Shown here: positions 1-9,425 of the stretch, one piece after another | Position numbering within the stretch: the first letter of the stretch is position 1 | Layout of the letters: every line of letters starts with the position of its first letter | Origin: an uncultured Cycloclasticus sp. | GTDB lineage: Bacteria; Pseudomonadota; Gammaproteobacteria; Methylococcales; Cycloclasticaceae | Length of the DNA: 64,000 nt | Assembly: GCA_913057515.1 (NCBI GenBank) | Contig: CAJXOJ010000007.1 | Location: forward strand, 25,307-89,306 | Reading direction: 5' to 3' | Program-made: the position numbers and the translations under genes | Notes under the pieces: model-generated | The model's input: only the letters and a program-made list of their open reading frames with translations | Told to the model about the DNA's origin: nothing | Databases searched by the model: none

Positions 1-1427
1 GAACATCCAATATTGCCAACGGCAAAAAAGTTCAGGTCGAATTCGTATCTGCCAATCCAACCGGCCCACTGCATGTAGGCCATGGACGAGGCGCGGCATA
101 CGGCGCTACTGTTTCCAACCTTCTCACTGCTATTGGTTACCAGGTACATCGCGAATATTACGTTAATGATGCTGGTCGCCAAATGGATATTCTTGCCACC
201 AGCGTTTGGTTACGGTATTTAGAAAGTTGTGGTAAAACTATTGAGTTCCCAAGCAACGGTTACAAAGGTGCTTATATTTCTGACATCGCTAGCAGCCTTA
301 AGAAAGCTCGTGGTGATGCATTCAACGCGAAAGCCAATGATGTTTTTAACAATATACCGGCTGATGAACCGGCGGGTGGCGATAAAGAAAAACATATTGA
401 TGCACTGATCTCGCGCGCAAAAGAACTGCTAGGGCATGATCATTACCGTATTGTGTTTGATACAGCGTTGACATCCATTTTAGGGGACATTCGCTTAGAC
501 CTTGAAGACTTTGGTGTTCATTACGACGACTGGTTCTCAGAACGATCACTGATGGACAATGGTGCCATTGAGCGAGCCATTGAAAAGCTCAAAGCCTCTG
601 GCTATATGTATCAAAAGGATGGCGCTTGGTGGTTTAAATCAACCGAGTTTGGCGATGAGAAAGACCGCGTTGTCGTCCGCGACAATGGCTTAACCACCTA
701 CTTCGCCTCCGACATTGCCTATCATTTGCACACGCTCGAGCGTGGCTACGACATCATAGACATATGGGGTTCTGATCATCACGGCTACGTGCCACGTGTT
801 AAAGCGGCTTTACAAGCCATGGGCGCAGACCCAGAGCGAATGAAAGTATTACTGGTCCAGTTTGCTGTTTTGTATAAAGGCGGCGAAAAAATGCAAATGT
901 CGACCCGCTCCGGCCAATTTGTAACACTTAGAGAATTACGTAAGGAAATTGGTTCCGATGCCGCACGTTATTTTTACGTGATGAGAAAAGCCGAACAACA
1001 CATGGATTTCGACCTTGATTTAGCAACATCACAATCAAACGAAAACCCTTTGTTTTATGTTCAATATGCTCATGCCCGGGTATGTAGCGTGATGCGTTTA
1101 CTCACTGAGAAAGGCCTAAGCTACACCGAAGCAGATGGACTCAATAATTTAGATAAACTTACTCAATCACATGAAACTGCTTTAATTGACACCTTAAACC
1201 GTTACCCAGAAAAGCTCACCCAAGCCGCGCAGAATTTCGAGCCGCACCAACTCAACCACTATCTACGTGAGCTTTCTACTCAGTTTCATAGTTACTATAA
1301 TTCACATAAATTTATTGTTGATGATGCTCACCTGATGCAAGCACGACTGGTACTGATTAACGCAACCAAACAGGTACTATCGAATGGCTTAGGGCTACTA
1401 GGCGTTAACGCACCGGAGTCAATGTAG
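1..1427 (+). CDS. argS: arginyl-tRNA synthetase, 3' part (5' end outside window)
   Basis: Class I aminoacyl-tRNA synthetase that charges tRNA-Arg in the cytoplasm. The frame is already open at base 3 and reads [19 protein letters not shown], the ArgS form of the HIGH signature, before any usable start; the KMSKS loop is degenerate (MQMSTRSGQ), which is normal for ArgS. The C-terminal anticodon-binding region (DALR domain) ends the protein in the usual way. The N-terminal domain lies before the window. The TAG stop shares its G with the GTG start of the next gene, so the two are translationally coupled. Family assignment is certain. Confidence 0.97.
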   Translation, partial: TSNIANGKKVQVEFVSANPTGPLHVGHGRGAAYGATVSNLLTAIGYQVHREYYVNDAGRQMDILATSVWLRYLESCGKTIEFPSNGYKGAYISDIASSLKKARGDAFNAKANDVFNNIPADEPAGGDKEKHIDALISRAKELLGHDHYRIVFDTALTSILGDIRLDLEDFGVHYDDWFSERSLMDNGAIERAIEKLKASGYMYQKDGAWWFKSTEFGDEKDRVVVRDNGLTTYFASDIAYHLHTLERGYDIIDIWGSDHHGYVPRVKAALQAMGADPERMKVLLVQFAVLYKGGEKMQMSTRSGQFVTLRELRKEIGSDAARYFYVMRKAEQHMDFDLDLATSQSNENPLFYVQYAHARVCSVMRLLTEKGLSYTEADGLNNLDKLTQSHETALIDTLNRYPEKLTQAAQNFEPHQLNHYLRELSTQFHSYYNSHKFIVDDAHLMQARLVLINATKQVLSNGLGLLGVNAPESM

Positions 1428-2005
1428 TGCCCAGAGATTACAAAAATCGATTAAACCGTAATAACGCTCGTAAAAAGAAGAAGCCCATTCCCGGTTATTG
1501 GTGGTTGATTACTGGCTTACTCATTGGCGGTTTCGCAATGTTCTTATCCAATATAGAAGAGCCTTCTGGCGAGACCACTGCTACTATCAAAAAACCGAGC
1601 ATTCAAAACGAAGTTCGTGATGTAAAAAAGCCAACCATCACGGCAACAAAACCTATTGATAGCAAGCAACCACGTTTTGATTTTTATCAAATACTGCCTG
1701 ATATGGAAATTGTTATTCCAGAACATGAAATTGAAGAGCGGCGTCGACTAGAAGGCACAGGCAAAAGCAAGCCAGGTACTTTTATTATTCAAATCGGCTC
1801 GTTTAGAAAACCAAGCCAAGCAGATACACTAAAAGCCCGTTTAGCCTTATTAGGCATTGAGTCGACGGTTCAAACGGTTAATCAAAGTGGGAGTATTTGG
1901 CACCGTGTAAAATCGGGCCCCTACACCTCCTTTAGAATGGTGGATAAAATTCAAAACCGCCTACACCACAACAATATAGACAGTATTGCCATCAAGCTAA
2001 AATAG
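1427..2005 (+). CDS. SPOR-domain cell-division-type membrane protein
   Basis: 192 aa, GTG start overlapping the argS stop by one base. A basic N-terminus (about residues 1-22) precedes one membrane helix (about 24-42, ending before SNIEEP), then a low-complexity linker rich in Lys/Thr/Pro, then a C-terminal SPOR domain (about 116-192, beginning FIIQIGSFRKPSQAD) of the sort that binds denuded peptidoglycan at the septum. This is the FtsN-like layout, and argS followed by an FtsN-like gene is known from Pseudomonas, where hslVU follows; here hslVU is absent. FtsN function is inference; a generic SPOR protein is the safe call. Confidence 0.85.
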   Translation: MPRDYKNRLNRNNARKKKKPIPGYWWLITGLLIGGFAMFLSNIEEPSGETTATIKKPSIQNEVRDVKKPTITATKPIDSKQPRFDFYQILPDMEIVIPEHEIEERRRLEGTGKSKPGTFIIQIGSFRKPSQADTLKARLALLGIESTVQTVNQSGSIWHRVKSGPYTSFRMVDKIQNRLHHNNIDSIAIKLK

Positions 2006-2044
2006 CCTAATGCTAACCGGCGACACACAAATACATTCATCGCC

Positions 2045-3127
2045 ATGAGCCTTAATACAATATTTTATCGATTCTTATTTTGCCTTAGCTTCATCCTTGT
2101 CAGCATCGTGGTTGCTATCTGGTTTAGCACATTCCACCCTGCCGACAGCCAACAAGAACACATCTATTGCCCGCAAAATGCACCCACCTTATCTGCCGGG
2201 CAACGCATTAAAGTGTACAACCAAAATGTACAGTTTATGGCCGGCAAGAATTATGTTTTTTTCTATGACCTGCCCAACAGTATGGGGCCCGATGAAAGAC
2301 CATCATCAAATGACATTGAAACAACCTTAAACGGCCTAGCTAGTCTTATTAAACAGCAAAACCCAGACATTATTTTGCTACAAGAAGTTGATGATGGCGC
2401 CAAACGAACCGGTTATGCAGACCAATTAGCCCAGTTACTGGCCTTATTACCAGCCGAGTACGCTTGCCATGCGAGCAGTTTTTACTGGAAAGCCTCGTAT
2501 CTGCCACACCCACGTATTATGGGGGCCGTTGGTACAAAGTTAAGCATCATTTCGAAATACCAAATTAGCTCCGCAACGCGCATTCAACTCAGCCTCATAC
2601 CACAAGACCCTATTAGCCAGCTTTTTAACTTCAAACGCGCCTTGTTCGACGTTCGCTTACCCGTTAAAGACTCAACAGAACTGGCCGTTTTAAACACACA
2701 CCTGTCTGCCTTTTCCAAAGGAACCGACACACTTAACAAGCAAGTAACACAAATTAACCAGCGACTAACATCGTTGAACCAAGCAAAAAAGCCGTGGCTG
2801 CTCGCTGGTGATTTTAATTTACTCCCGCCCAATAGCTATGCAACATTGGCGACTGAGCAACAACACTATTATGAAACCAGTTCAGCGATTACAACCTTGT
2901 ATCAGCAGCACTTAGCCATCCCTAAGCTCGAAGCCACTCAATCCAATGAGCGCCACCGTTGGTTTACATACTTCCCCAATGCCACGCATATTAATCAACC
3001 CGATAGAACCATTGATTACCTCTTTCATAGCTCACAACTAACAATGCATGACGCCTTTGTTGAGCAACAACATTCACTCACTTTATCCGACCACATGCCG
3101 CTCATTGCATCCTTTACCTTGCCATGA
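2045..3127 (+). CDS. membrane-anchored endonuclease/exonuclease/phosphatase (EEP) family protein
   Basis: 360 aa. One N-terminal hydrophobic helix (about residues 7-27) suggests a signal anchor with the catalytic domain in the periplasm. The EEP/DNase I fold is shown by the ordered motifs VYNQNVQFM, LLQEVDDG (catalytic Glu), LNTHLSAFS, LAGDFNLLPP (Asp/Asn pair), TIDYLF and LSDHMPL (catalytic His near the C-terminus). Members cleave phosphodiesters in nucleic acids, inositol phosphates or sphingomyelin; the substrate cannot be read from sequence. A decayed partial copy of the same family lies about 3.6 kb downstream at 6762-7302. Family sure, substrate unknown. Confidence 0.85.
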   Translation: MSLNTIFYRFLFCLSFILVSIVVAIWFSTFHPADSQQEHIYCPQNAPTLSAGQRIKVYNQNVQFMAGKNYVFFYDLPNSMGPDERPSSNDIETTLNGLASLIKQQNPDIILLQEVDDGAKRTGYADQLAQLLALLPAEYACHASSFYWKASYLPHPRIMGAVGTKLSIISKYQISSATRIQLSLIPQDPISQLFNFKRALFDVRLPVKDSTELAVLNTHLSAFSKGTDTLNKQVTQINQRLTSLNQAKKPWLLAGDFNLLPPNSYATLATEQQHYYETSSAITTLYQQHLAIPKLEATQSNERHRWFTYFPNATHINQPDRTIDYLFHSSQLTMHDAFVEQQHSLTLSDHMPLIASFTLP

Positions 3128-3236
3128 AAACGATTAAAATGGGCGCGTCAGTTAAGTCCTCTCACACCCTTTATGGGTAACCCCCGAACGCCACAACCAG
3201 GCATTTGCAACCCATCAACGCCAAAAGGAACCCTAC

Positions 3237-5444
3237 ATGTCTCAAACTGCTAGTTATTTCGCAACCACTGCCAAAGGCATGGAGCTCATTCTGGCCGATG
3301 AATTGGAGCAAATTGGCGGCACACAAGTCAAAGCCGCCGCTGGTGGCGTGTATTTTGATGGCGATATGGAAATGGCGTTACGCGTCTGTCTTTGGTCACG
3401 CTTGGCTAATCGCGTCTTATTGCCGCTAGCACGATACTCAGCGCAAACACCTGAGCAGCTCTACGCGGGCGCTTTAAAAATTGATTGGTCAAAACATTTT
3501 GATGTCTCGCAAACATTTGCCATTGACGCCTCTATACGTCGATCAAAAATTAACCACTCTCGTTATGCCGAGCAAGTTATAAAAGACGCCATTGTTGATC
3601 AGTTTAAAGAATTAACCGACGAGCGCCCAAACGTTCAACGTGAACAGCCAGATATTCGCATCAACGCCTACATCAATGAAGATAAAGCCATCTTAAGTCT
3701 AGATTTATCTGGCGATAGCTTACATCGTCGGCATTATCGAGCTGAATCCGTTGAGGCGCCGTTAAAAGAAAACCTGGCCGCTGCCATTTTAATACGTGCC
3801 GGTTGGCCAAAAATTGCTGCCGAAGGTGGTGCCTTGTATGACCCTATGTGCGGTTCGGGTACCTTACTAACCGAAGCCGCTATGATGGCAGGCGATATCG
3901 CACCCGGCTTACTGCGTGAGTATTACGGCTTTTTAGCTTGGAAACAGTTCAGCCCAGCCATTTGGCAGCGTTTAATTAAAGAAGCTGAATACCGCCGAGA
4001 AAAAGGGCTCGATAAAATTCCACCTATTATGGGCTCCGATATCAGCATTAAGAACGCTGGTATTGCTAAAGCAAACATCAAGGCGGCCAATCTAGTTTGG
4101 CACGTAAAAGCTGTCAGCTTACCCTTATCAAAGGTTAGCCCAGATGAAACATGGACAGCTGGCTTATTTGTCGTCAACCCTCCCTACGGCGAACGACTCG
4201 GCGAAATCAAACAACTCGAACCCTTATATCAAGAAGTTGGCAGCATTTTAAAAGCCCGTTTTAATGGCTGGCAAGCCTCCGTTTTTACAGGTAATACGGA
4301 GCTGGCCTTTAATATTCCACTTAAGTCACATAAGTCATACCAACTGTTTAACGGGGCTATTCCCTGCAAGCTTTTTAACTTTTCTGTAACGCCCGAACGT
4401 CACTTTGAAGGCCAACATGCAAGTCAGCAACAGTACCTTGGCGATAACCTTAAAAAAGCATTATTACCCACACCCGGTGAATGGAGCGAAGGCGCTACGA
4501 TGTTAGCTAATCGCCTACGCAAAAACATCAAAAAACTAAAACCTTGGATTAATAACAATAACATTCACTGTTACCGCCTATATGATGCCGATTTGCCTGA
4601 GTACGCGCTGGCTATTGATATTTATCAGGGTGAAAAAAAATGGGTTCATGTGCAGGAATATGAAGCGCCTAAAACAATCGATGAGGCAAAGTCTATTCAA
4701 CGATTACGTGATGCATTAGCCGTCATGCCAGAGGTTTTAGGTATCCCCTCTAAGCAACTGTCGCTTAAAATTCGTCGCCGCCAAAAAGGCAGCACGCAAT
4801 ACGAAAAGCAAGGTACCGATGGCGGTTTTCATGAAATACAAGAAGGCAATGCCCGCTTTTTGGTTAACTTTAAAGACTACCTCGATACCGGTCTATTTTT
4901 AGACCACCGCCCTATACGTCAATGGATTGGGGAGAACGCTAGCGGTAAACAGTTTTTAAATTTATTCGCATACACCGGCGCGGCGACCGTGCACGCAGCC
5001 CTTGGTGGCGCCACCACATCAACAACCGTTGATATGTCTAAAACCTATTTGGATTGGGCCAAAAACAATTTTGAATTGAATAACCTGAACTTAGATAAGC
5101 ACCAATTAGTACGAGCTAATTGTATGGAATGGCTTAATAAAGCAATTGAGGAGCAAAAAAAGTACGAACTGATTTTTATCGACCCCCCTACTTTTTCTAA
5201 TTCAAAGCGAATGGAGAATGTATTTGATATTCAACGCGACCACGTAGAACTCATTAACAATGCCGCAAAATTACTTAGCAAAAAAGGCACCCTTATTTTT
5301 TCAACTAACTTCCGTAAATTTAAATTAGATGAAGCGGCCCTTAAGGGTTTAAAGGTTGAGAATATCAGCCGAAAAACCTTATCAAAAGACTTTGAACGTA
5401 ACCCAAAAATACATTACTGTTGGATGCTATCGATCAAGCATTAA
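3237..5444 (+). CDS. rlmL: bifunctional 23S rRNA methyltransferase RlmKL
   Basis: 735 aa, close to the 702 aa of E. coli RlmKL. It methylates N2 of G2445 (RlmL half) and N7 of G2069 (RlmK half) of 23S rRNA. N-terminal THUMP domain (about residues 45-155) is followed by an N2-G methyltransferase domain with DPMCGSGTLLTEA and the catalytic NPPYGER, then a second Rossmann methyltransferase domain with NLFAYTGAATVHAA and FIDPPTFSNS. All motifs are intact in both halves. Start ATG is preceded by AAGGAA at 3225-3230. The C-terminus runs to within 17 bases of the next start. Confidence 0.96.
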   Translation: MSQTASYFATTAKGMELILADELEQIGGTQVKAAAGGVYFDGDMEMALRVCLWSRLANRVLLPLARYSAQTPEQLYAGALKIDWSKHFDVSQTFAIDASIRRSKINHSRYAEQVIKDAIVDQFKELTDERPNVQREQPDIRINAYINEDKAILSLDLSGDSLHRRHYRAESVEAPLKENLAAAILIRAGWPKIAAEGGALYDPMCGSGTLLTEAAMMAGDIAPGLLREYYGFLAWKQFSPAIWQRLIKEAEYRREKGLDKIPPIMGSDISIKNAGIAKANIKAANLVWHVKAVSLPLSKVSPDETWTAGLFVVNPPYGERLGEIKQLEPLYQEVGSILKARFNGWQASVFTGNTELAFNIPLKSHKSYQLFNGAIPCKLFNFSVTPERHFEGQHASQQQYLGDNLKKALLPTPGEWSEGATMLANRLRKNIKKLKPWINNNNIHCYRLYDADLPEYALAIDIYQGEKKWVHVQEYEAPKTIDEAKSIQRLRDALAVMPEVLGIPSKQLSLKIRRRQKGSTQYEKQGTDGGFHEIQEGNARFLVNFKDYLDTGLFLDHRPIRQWIGENASGKQFLNLFAYTGAATVHAALGGATTSTTVDMSKTYLDWAKNNFELNNLNLDKHQLVRANCMEWLNKAIEEQKKYELIFIDPPTFSNSKRMENVFDIQRDHVELINNAAKLLSKKGTLIFSTNFRKFKLDEAALKGLKVENISRKTLSKDFERNPKIHYCWMLSIKH

Positions 5445-5461
5445 TCACTAAGGCACATAAA

Positions 5462-6748
5462 ATGGCTACATCGGAACGAACCTCTCAAAAAGATTCCGTT
5501 ATCAGCAGCGTTATAGGTATCGCTATACTCATCGCTGGTTTTTTACTTGCTTATCAATTTGTAGAGCCTGCTCCGCCAACGACCATCAGCATCAGTACCG
5601 GTAGCAAAGAAGGTGCGTACTACGCCTATGCACAACTATATAAAGAGCATTTAGCTAAACACGGCATTACGCTGAATATAGAAGAATCGGCGGGTTCAGC
5701 TGAAAACATTGAGCGACTGTTAGCCGGCAACATCGACCTTGCTTTTGCACAAGGTGGGCTAACACGCAAAGATACTCCTTTATTATCACTTGGCAGCTTA
5801 TATTATGAGCCGGCGTGGCTTTTTCATAAATCAGACCTCCCGTTACAAACATTAACTGACCTTAAAAATCAACGCGTAGCCATTGGCCCTAAAGGCAGTG
5901 GCACACGAAGTTTAGCCTTGTTATTGCTGTCCGATAATAAGCTCAATGAGAGCAACTTGAGCTTATCTAATGATGGCGGTTTAGCCGCGGCAAAGAAATT
6001 AATCGCTGGTGAGCTTGATGCTGCCTTTTTTATTAGCGATGTTCAATCACCTATCATCCAAGATTTACTGCAAACACCCTCAACAACACTGGCCTCAATA
6101 AATCGAGCAGAGGCTTATCAGCGACTACACCCGTTCCTATCAACCATCACCTTGCCTGAAGGCGTTATTAACTTACAAACTAATATCCCTTCGAGTGATA
6201 AAACACTCTTGGCCCCCACTGCTAATTTGCTAATGACTGCTAATTTCCACCCTGCCTTAGCGGTCCTTGTTCTGCAAGCCATTGAAGAGGTTCACAAAAC
6301 ATCTGGTATTTTTGCTGGAGAAAATCAATTCCCAAATAGTCGAAACCTAACAGCACCTCTCAGTGATGTTGCCGACCGGTTTTATAAAAAAGGCCCACCT
6401 TTTTTAATGCGCTACCTACCGTTTGGAGCGGCCATTATGATCGACCGTTTCGTCGTTATGATCATTCCTTTATTAGCATTATTAATTCCGCTATTTAAAC
6501 TCATGCCGCCATTATATCGCTGGCGCATTAGCTCACGTATTTACCGTTGGTACGAAGAACTGCATGCTGTTGATGACCAAATTCACGGTAGGACTCTTAA
6601 TGAACAACAGTGCAAACAGTTAAACGAGCAGTTAAGCCATATTGAAAATGAGGTTAACAAAGTAAAAGCTCCTTTATCCTATGCTGAAAAAGTTTATCAA
6701 CTACTCGTTCACATTGACCTTGTCAGGCGGAAACTTTATCTGAAATGA
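5462..6748 (+). CDS. TAXI-family TRAP-type solute-binding protein, membrane anchored
   Basis: About 428 aa from the ATG at 5462; I prefer this over an upstream in-frame ATG at 5420 that lies inside rlmL, because AAGG sits about 9 bases before it. An N-terminal hydrophobic helix precedes a periplasmic binding fold starting TISISTGSKEGAYYAYAQ and including ESAGSAENIERL and IDLAFAQGG, the pattern of TAXI receptors. Unlike typical soluble binding proteins it has a second hydrophobic stretch near the C-terminus (FVVMIIPLLALLIPLFKLM) followed by a cytoplasmic-looking helical tail of about 90 residues. No TRAP permease gene is nearby. Ligand unknown. Confidence 0.8.
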   Translation: MATSERTSQKDSVISSVIGIAILIAGFLLAYQFVEPAPPTTISISTGSKEGAYYAYAQLYKEHLAKHGITLNIEESAGSAENIERLLAGNIDLAFAQGGLTRKDTPLLSLGSLYYEPAWLFHKSDLPLQTLTDLKNQRVAIGPKGSGTRSLALLLLSDNKLNESNLSLSNDGGLAAAKKLIAGELDAAFFISDVQSPIIQDLLQTPSTTLASINRAEAYQRLHPFLSTITLPEGVINLQTNIPSSDKTLLAPTANLLMTANFHPALAVLVLQAIEEVHKTSGIFAGENQFPNSRNLTAPLSDVADRFYKKGPPFLMRYLPFGAAIMIDRFVVMIIPLLALLIPLFKLMPPLYRWRISSRIYRWYEELHAVDDQIHGRTLNEQQCKQLNEQLSHIENEVNKVKAPLSYAEKVYQLLVHIDLVRRKLYLK

Positions 6749-6761
6749 TCGCTATTTATAG

Positions 6762-7302
6762 CGCTATCAACTCGCGTTAACATCCAACAACATCATTGCC
6801 AAACACCTAGCTTTTAAGCGCACCCTGCTTGAGGCGCACATTCCATTTAAGGTAATCGGTCAATTAACCCTTATCAATACCCGTCTCAAAGCCTTCTCCC
6901 AAAAAACCAATACATTGCAAAAACAGACGGAGCAAGTTATTTTCTTTTCACTTATTATGGCAATCAGGGCACCCCACGGAAATGCTAGTAATTTCAAGCA
7001 TCCGCCACCGGATCAATACAATATGCTTCCAACAAGGCAGCAACTTCACTACCGAATCCTGTCTGAAATTTGTGACCCGGTAAACCAATTCCTTTGCATT
7101 CTTACAATGGAACACCTTGAGAGAAAACCCTCCACTTAGCTCAGGGTTTATTCAAGTACCCCCCACGAAATGAGCTCACCGATAAAACACTAGATTATCT
7201 ATTTTGTTCAGCCTAAATAACTTGCCAATTAAAACCACTCATCAACACAATACCATCAATATTTCGGATCACGCCCCTATTATTGCGAGCTCTATTGTAT
7301 AG
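6762..7302 (+). pseudogene. decayed C-terminal half of an EEP-family gene, paralog of 2045-3127
   Basis: The stretch after the TAXI gene reads, in three successive frames, as a degraded copy of the second half of the EEP protein at 2045-3127. Frame 1 (6762-7139) gives FKRTLLEAHIPF, LTLINTRLKAFSQKTNTLQK, ASNFKHPPPDQY and QQLHYR against FKRALFDVRLPV, LAVLNTHLSAFSKGTDTLNK, AGDFNLLPPNSY and QQHYYE in the intact gene. A shifted frame gives GLFKYPPRN and DKTLDYLFCSA-stop against RWFTYFPN and DRTIDYLFHSS. A third frame ends ISDHAPIIASSIV-stop against LSDHMPLIASFTLP-stop. The catalytic GDFN has become SNFK. At least two frameshifts and an internal stop are visible; the N-terminal half is missing. Confidence 0.85.
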
Positions 7303-7349
7303 ACGTATACTTAATCACCGAGTGAGCGAATCATAAAAAAGGTATCACT

Positions 7350-7643
7350 ATGTCAGTTGATGTTATTTTAAATTTACAAGTTAACCCTGAAAACCGAGAA
7401 GAGTTATTAAGTTTTTTTACGTCACTCCTCCCTGATGCTCGCGCCTACAAAGGCTGTCAAAGCATGGTTGTAACCAGCGATGAAGACGATGTACACAATA
7501 TTGTTATACTTCAAAAGTGGGATCAACGCAGTGACCAAGAAAGTTATATGGCCTGGCGGGCTGAACGCGGCGATGCTGATAAGATCGTTAACCTATTGTC
7601 ATCACCCCCAACCCTCCAATACCTAACTACTATTCCAATCTAG
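7350..7643 (+). CDS. ABM-domain putative quinol monooxygenase
   Basis: 97 aa, the usual size for a single antibiotic-biosynthesis-monooxygenase (ABM) domain, a dimeric alpha+beta barrel. The pattern of N-terminal strand (VDVILNLQVNPENREELLSFF), a central YKGCQSM and a second-half strand ending VILQKWDQRSDQESYMAWR is typical of YgiN/quinol monooxygenase relatives. Such proteins often act on quinols or aldehydic small molecules without cofactor; substrate here is not identifiable. It stands alone, with AAGG about 10 bases before the ATG. Confidence 0.75.
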   Translation: MSVDVILNLQVNPENREELLSFFTSLLPDARAYKGCQSMVVTSDEDDVHNIVILQKWDQRSDQESYMAWRAERGDADKIVNLLSSPPTLQYLTTIPI

Positions 7644-7792
7644 CCTCGCTTTAGAAGCAGGAAGCTAAACAGCGGACTTATCCGCAACTTCTACGACTTG
7701 AATGATTTATTTATATCGGTCACTATGATTTTGTACTCATCGGTATACAATCAGCTAACATCTTCCACATTTAAAGCCTATTCCCAAAAACA

Positions 7793-8218
7793 ATGATTCA
7801 CGTATTTGTTTTAAATTCTTTAGTTGTCGCAGTTGCCGTCATCATCCATTACGAGTTTTTATATCGTATTTCTCGCTTTATCCCCACCATGACACTGAAG
7901 CACCGCCTTAGGATTCTTTTTGGTGTATTTGCCGCCCTAATAGCTCATGCGGTTGAAGTTTGGGTATTTGCCCTCGCTTTCTACTTTATGCACCACGCTG
8001 ATGGCTGGGGGCACTTGGAAGGGAATTTTGATGGCAGCTTACTTGATTGTACCTACTTATCCTTCACTACCTTTACCACCTTGGGGTTTGGCGACATCCA
8101 ACCGATCGGTGATTTACGCCACCTAACAGGCCTTGAGTCACTCACAGGTTTGGTGCTGATCACTTGGACAGCATCATTCTTATATTACGAGATGCAACGT
8201 TACTGGGATAACAAATAA
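7793..8218 (+). CDS. small two-helix-pore potassium channel family protein
   Basis: 141 aa inner-membrane protein with three hydrophobic helices (about residues 4-30, 44-68, 112-136) and a pore loop between the last two. The loop reads SFTTFTTLGFGDIQP with the K+ selectivity-filter core TxGFGD at residues 96-101 (Ion_trans_2 type). No cytoplasmic regulatory RCK or cNMP domain is attached. It is followed 97 bases later by the CvfB-like gene; no operon is evident. Selective K+ conductance is inferred from the filter alone. Confidence 0.78.
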   Translation: MIHVFVLNSLVVAVAVIIHYEFLYRISRFIPTMTLKHRLRILFGVFAALIAHAVEVWVFALAFYFMHHADGWGHLEGNFDGSLLDCTYLSFTTFTTLGFGDIQPIGDLRHLTGLESLTGLVLITWTASFLYYEMQRYWDNK

Positions 8219-8315
8219 CATTATTACTGACATTGCTCATCAGCCTTGTTTTAATCATCCCAAGCCGCTGCGACCTGTATAATTGTTATATTAAACACCG
8301 AATTAGGCAAATATC

Positions 8316-9158
8316 GTGATAAAGGTTGGAGACACATATCAATTAGAAGTCATCAAAGCATTGGACTTTGGCTTTTACTTAGACGCCAAAGAACTTGGCG
8401 AAGTATTACTACCGGGCAAACATGCCCCAAAGGACTTAAAGGTTGGTTCATTACTGTATGTTTTCCTGTATCTCGACTCAGAAGACCGCCCCATTGCGAC
8501 TACCAAAGTCCCTAAAGCGAAAGTGGGTGAATTTGCTTACCTTAAAGCCGTTGCCCGCACTCACGTAGGCACCTTTTTAGATTGGGGTTTAGAAAAAGAT
8601 GTGCTCGTGCCGTTTGCTGAACAACATCGCCCAATGGAAGTAGATAAGTCCTATCTCGTTTACCTATACCGCGATAAAAATGATGGCCGCATCGTTGCTT
8701 CATCAAAAATCGATAAGTTCATTGATGATGAAGCCCCACATGATTTCACCCCACAACAACAAGTTGATTTAATTATTGCCAACACTACGCCCTTAGGCTT
8801 TAAGGCTATTATTAATAGTAGTCACTGGGGCGTTTTGTACAATAATGATGTTTTTCAACAACTCAGCTTTGGCCAGTCCAAAAAAGGTTTCATCAAGCGG
8901 ATACGCCCAGATGGAAAGATTGACTTAAGCTTGCAGGGTGGCAAAGAAACGCGCGATAAATACAGCAAAATTATTCTTAATTATTTAGAAAAAAAAGGCG
9001 GCTTCGCACCCGTTCACGACAAGTCCAGCCCGGACATAATTGCCGATACCTTTGGGATGAGCAAAGGTGCTTTTAAAAAAGCCATTGGTGGCTTATATAA
9101 GCAGCGCATTATCCGTATCGAAAAAGATGGCATTCACTTGTTAGAAACAGATTCTTAA
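8316..9158 (+). CDS. CvfB/YitL-like S1 RNA-binding protein
   Basis: 280 aa, GTG start. Consecutive S1-like OB-fold repeats at the N-terminus (VGDTYQLEVIKALDFGFYLD; VGEFAYLKAVARTHVGTFLD; and a third divergent repeat around LIIANTTPLGFKAI) and a C-terminal winged-helix part (ADTFGMSKGAFKKAIGGLYK) match the CvfB architecture: three S1 domains followed by a winged helix. In Gram-positive bacteria CvfB affects virulence gene expression through RNA binding; the role in this organism is unknown. Confidence 0.85.
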   Translation: MIKVGDTYQLEVIKALDFGFYLDAKELGEVLLPGKHAPKDLKVGSLLYVFLYLDSEDRPIATTKVPKAKVGEFAYLKAVARTHVGTFLDWGLEKDVLVPFAEQHRPMEVDKSYLVYLYRDKNDGRIVASSKIDKFIDDEAPHDFTPQQQVDLIIANTTPLGFKAIINSSHWGVLYNNDVFQQLSFGQSKKGFIKRIRPDGKIDLSLQGGKETRDKYSKIILNYLEKKGGFAPVHDKSSPDIIADTFGMSKGAFKKAIGGLYKQRIIRIEKDGIHLLETDS

Positions 9159-9179
9159 ACTTAATACACACTATTCATT

Positions 9180-9401
9180 ATGAGCATTAGTAAAAAATAC
9201 GATTTTCAAACAACCGCAGAAAAAGATAGCTGGAGAGCCGATATTGTCCGTCGCGCCAGTTCAAAAAAAAGCATTGTTTCAAAAACTCAGGCGGGCTTCA
9301 AATCAGAAGCGGAGGCCATTGAATGGGCGGAAAAAGAACTCGTCTTGTTTTTACAAAAACAAAGCGATCGAAACAAACGTCAAGCAGACAAGCGTTCATA
9401 A
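9180..9401 (+). CDS. DUF3622 family small protein
   Basis: 73 aa, ATG start 21 bases after the CvfB-like gene. Highly charged, ending in a Lys/Arg-rich tail. The arrangement KKYDFQTTAEKDSWRADIVRR and FKSEAEAIEWAEKELV corresponds to the small gammaproteobacterial family DUF3622 as I recall it. No function is known. A short overlapping frame (9244-9426) is a shadow. Confidence 0.6.
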   Translation: MSISKKYDFQTTAEKDSWRADIVRRASSKKSIVSKTQAGFKSEAEAIEWAEKELVLFLQKQSDRNKRQADKRS

Positions 9402-9425
9402 CAACCTACCGCTAACGACGATTTA

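Noticed and set aside
6915..7139. Independent 74-residue hypothetical gene
   Set aside because: Its sequence is the middle of the decayed EEP copy and has no own start signal.
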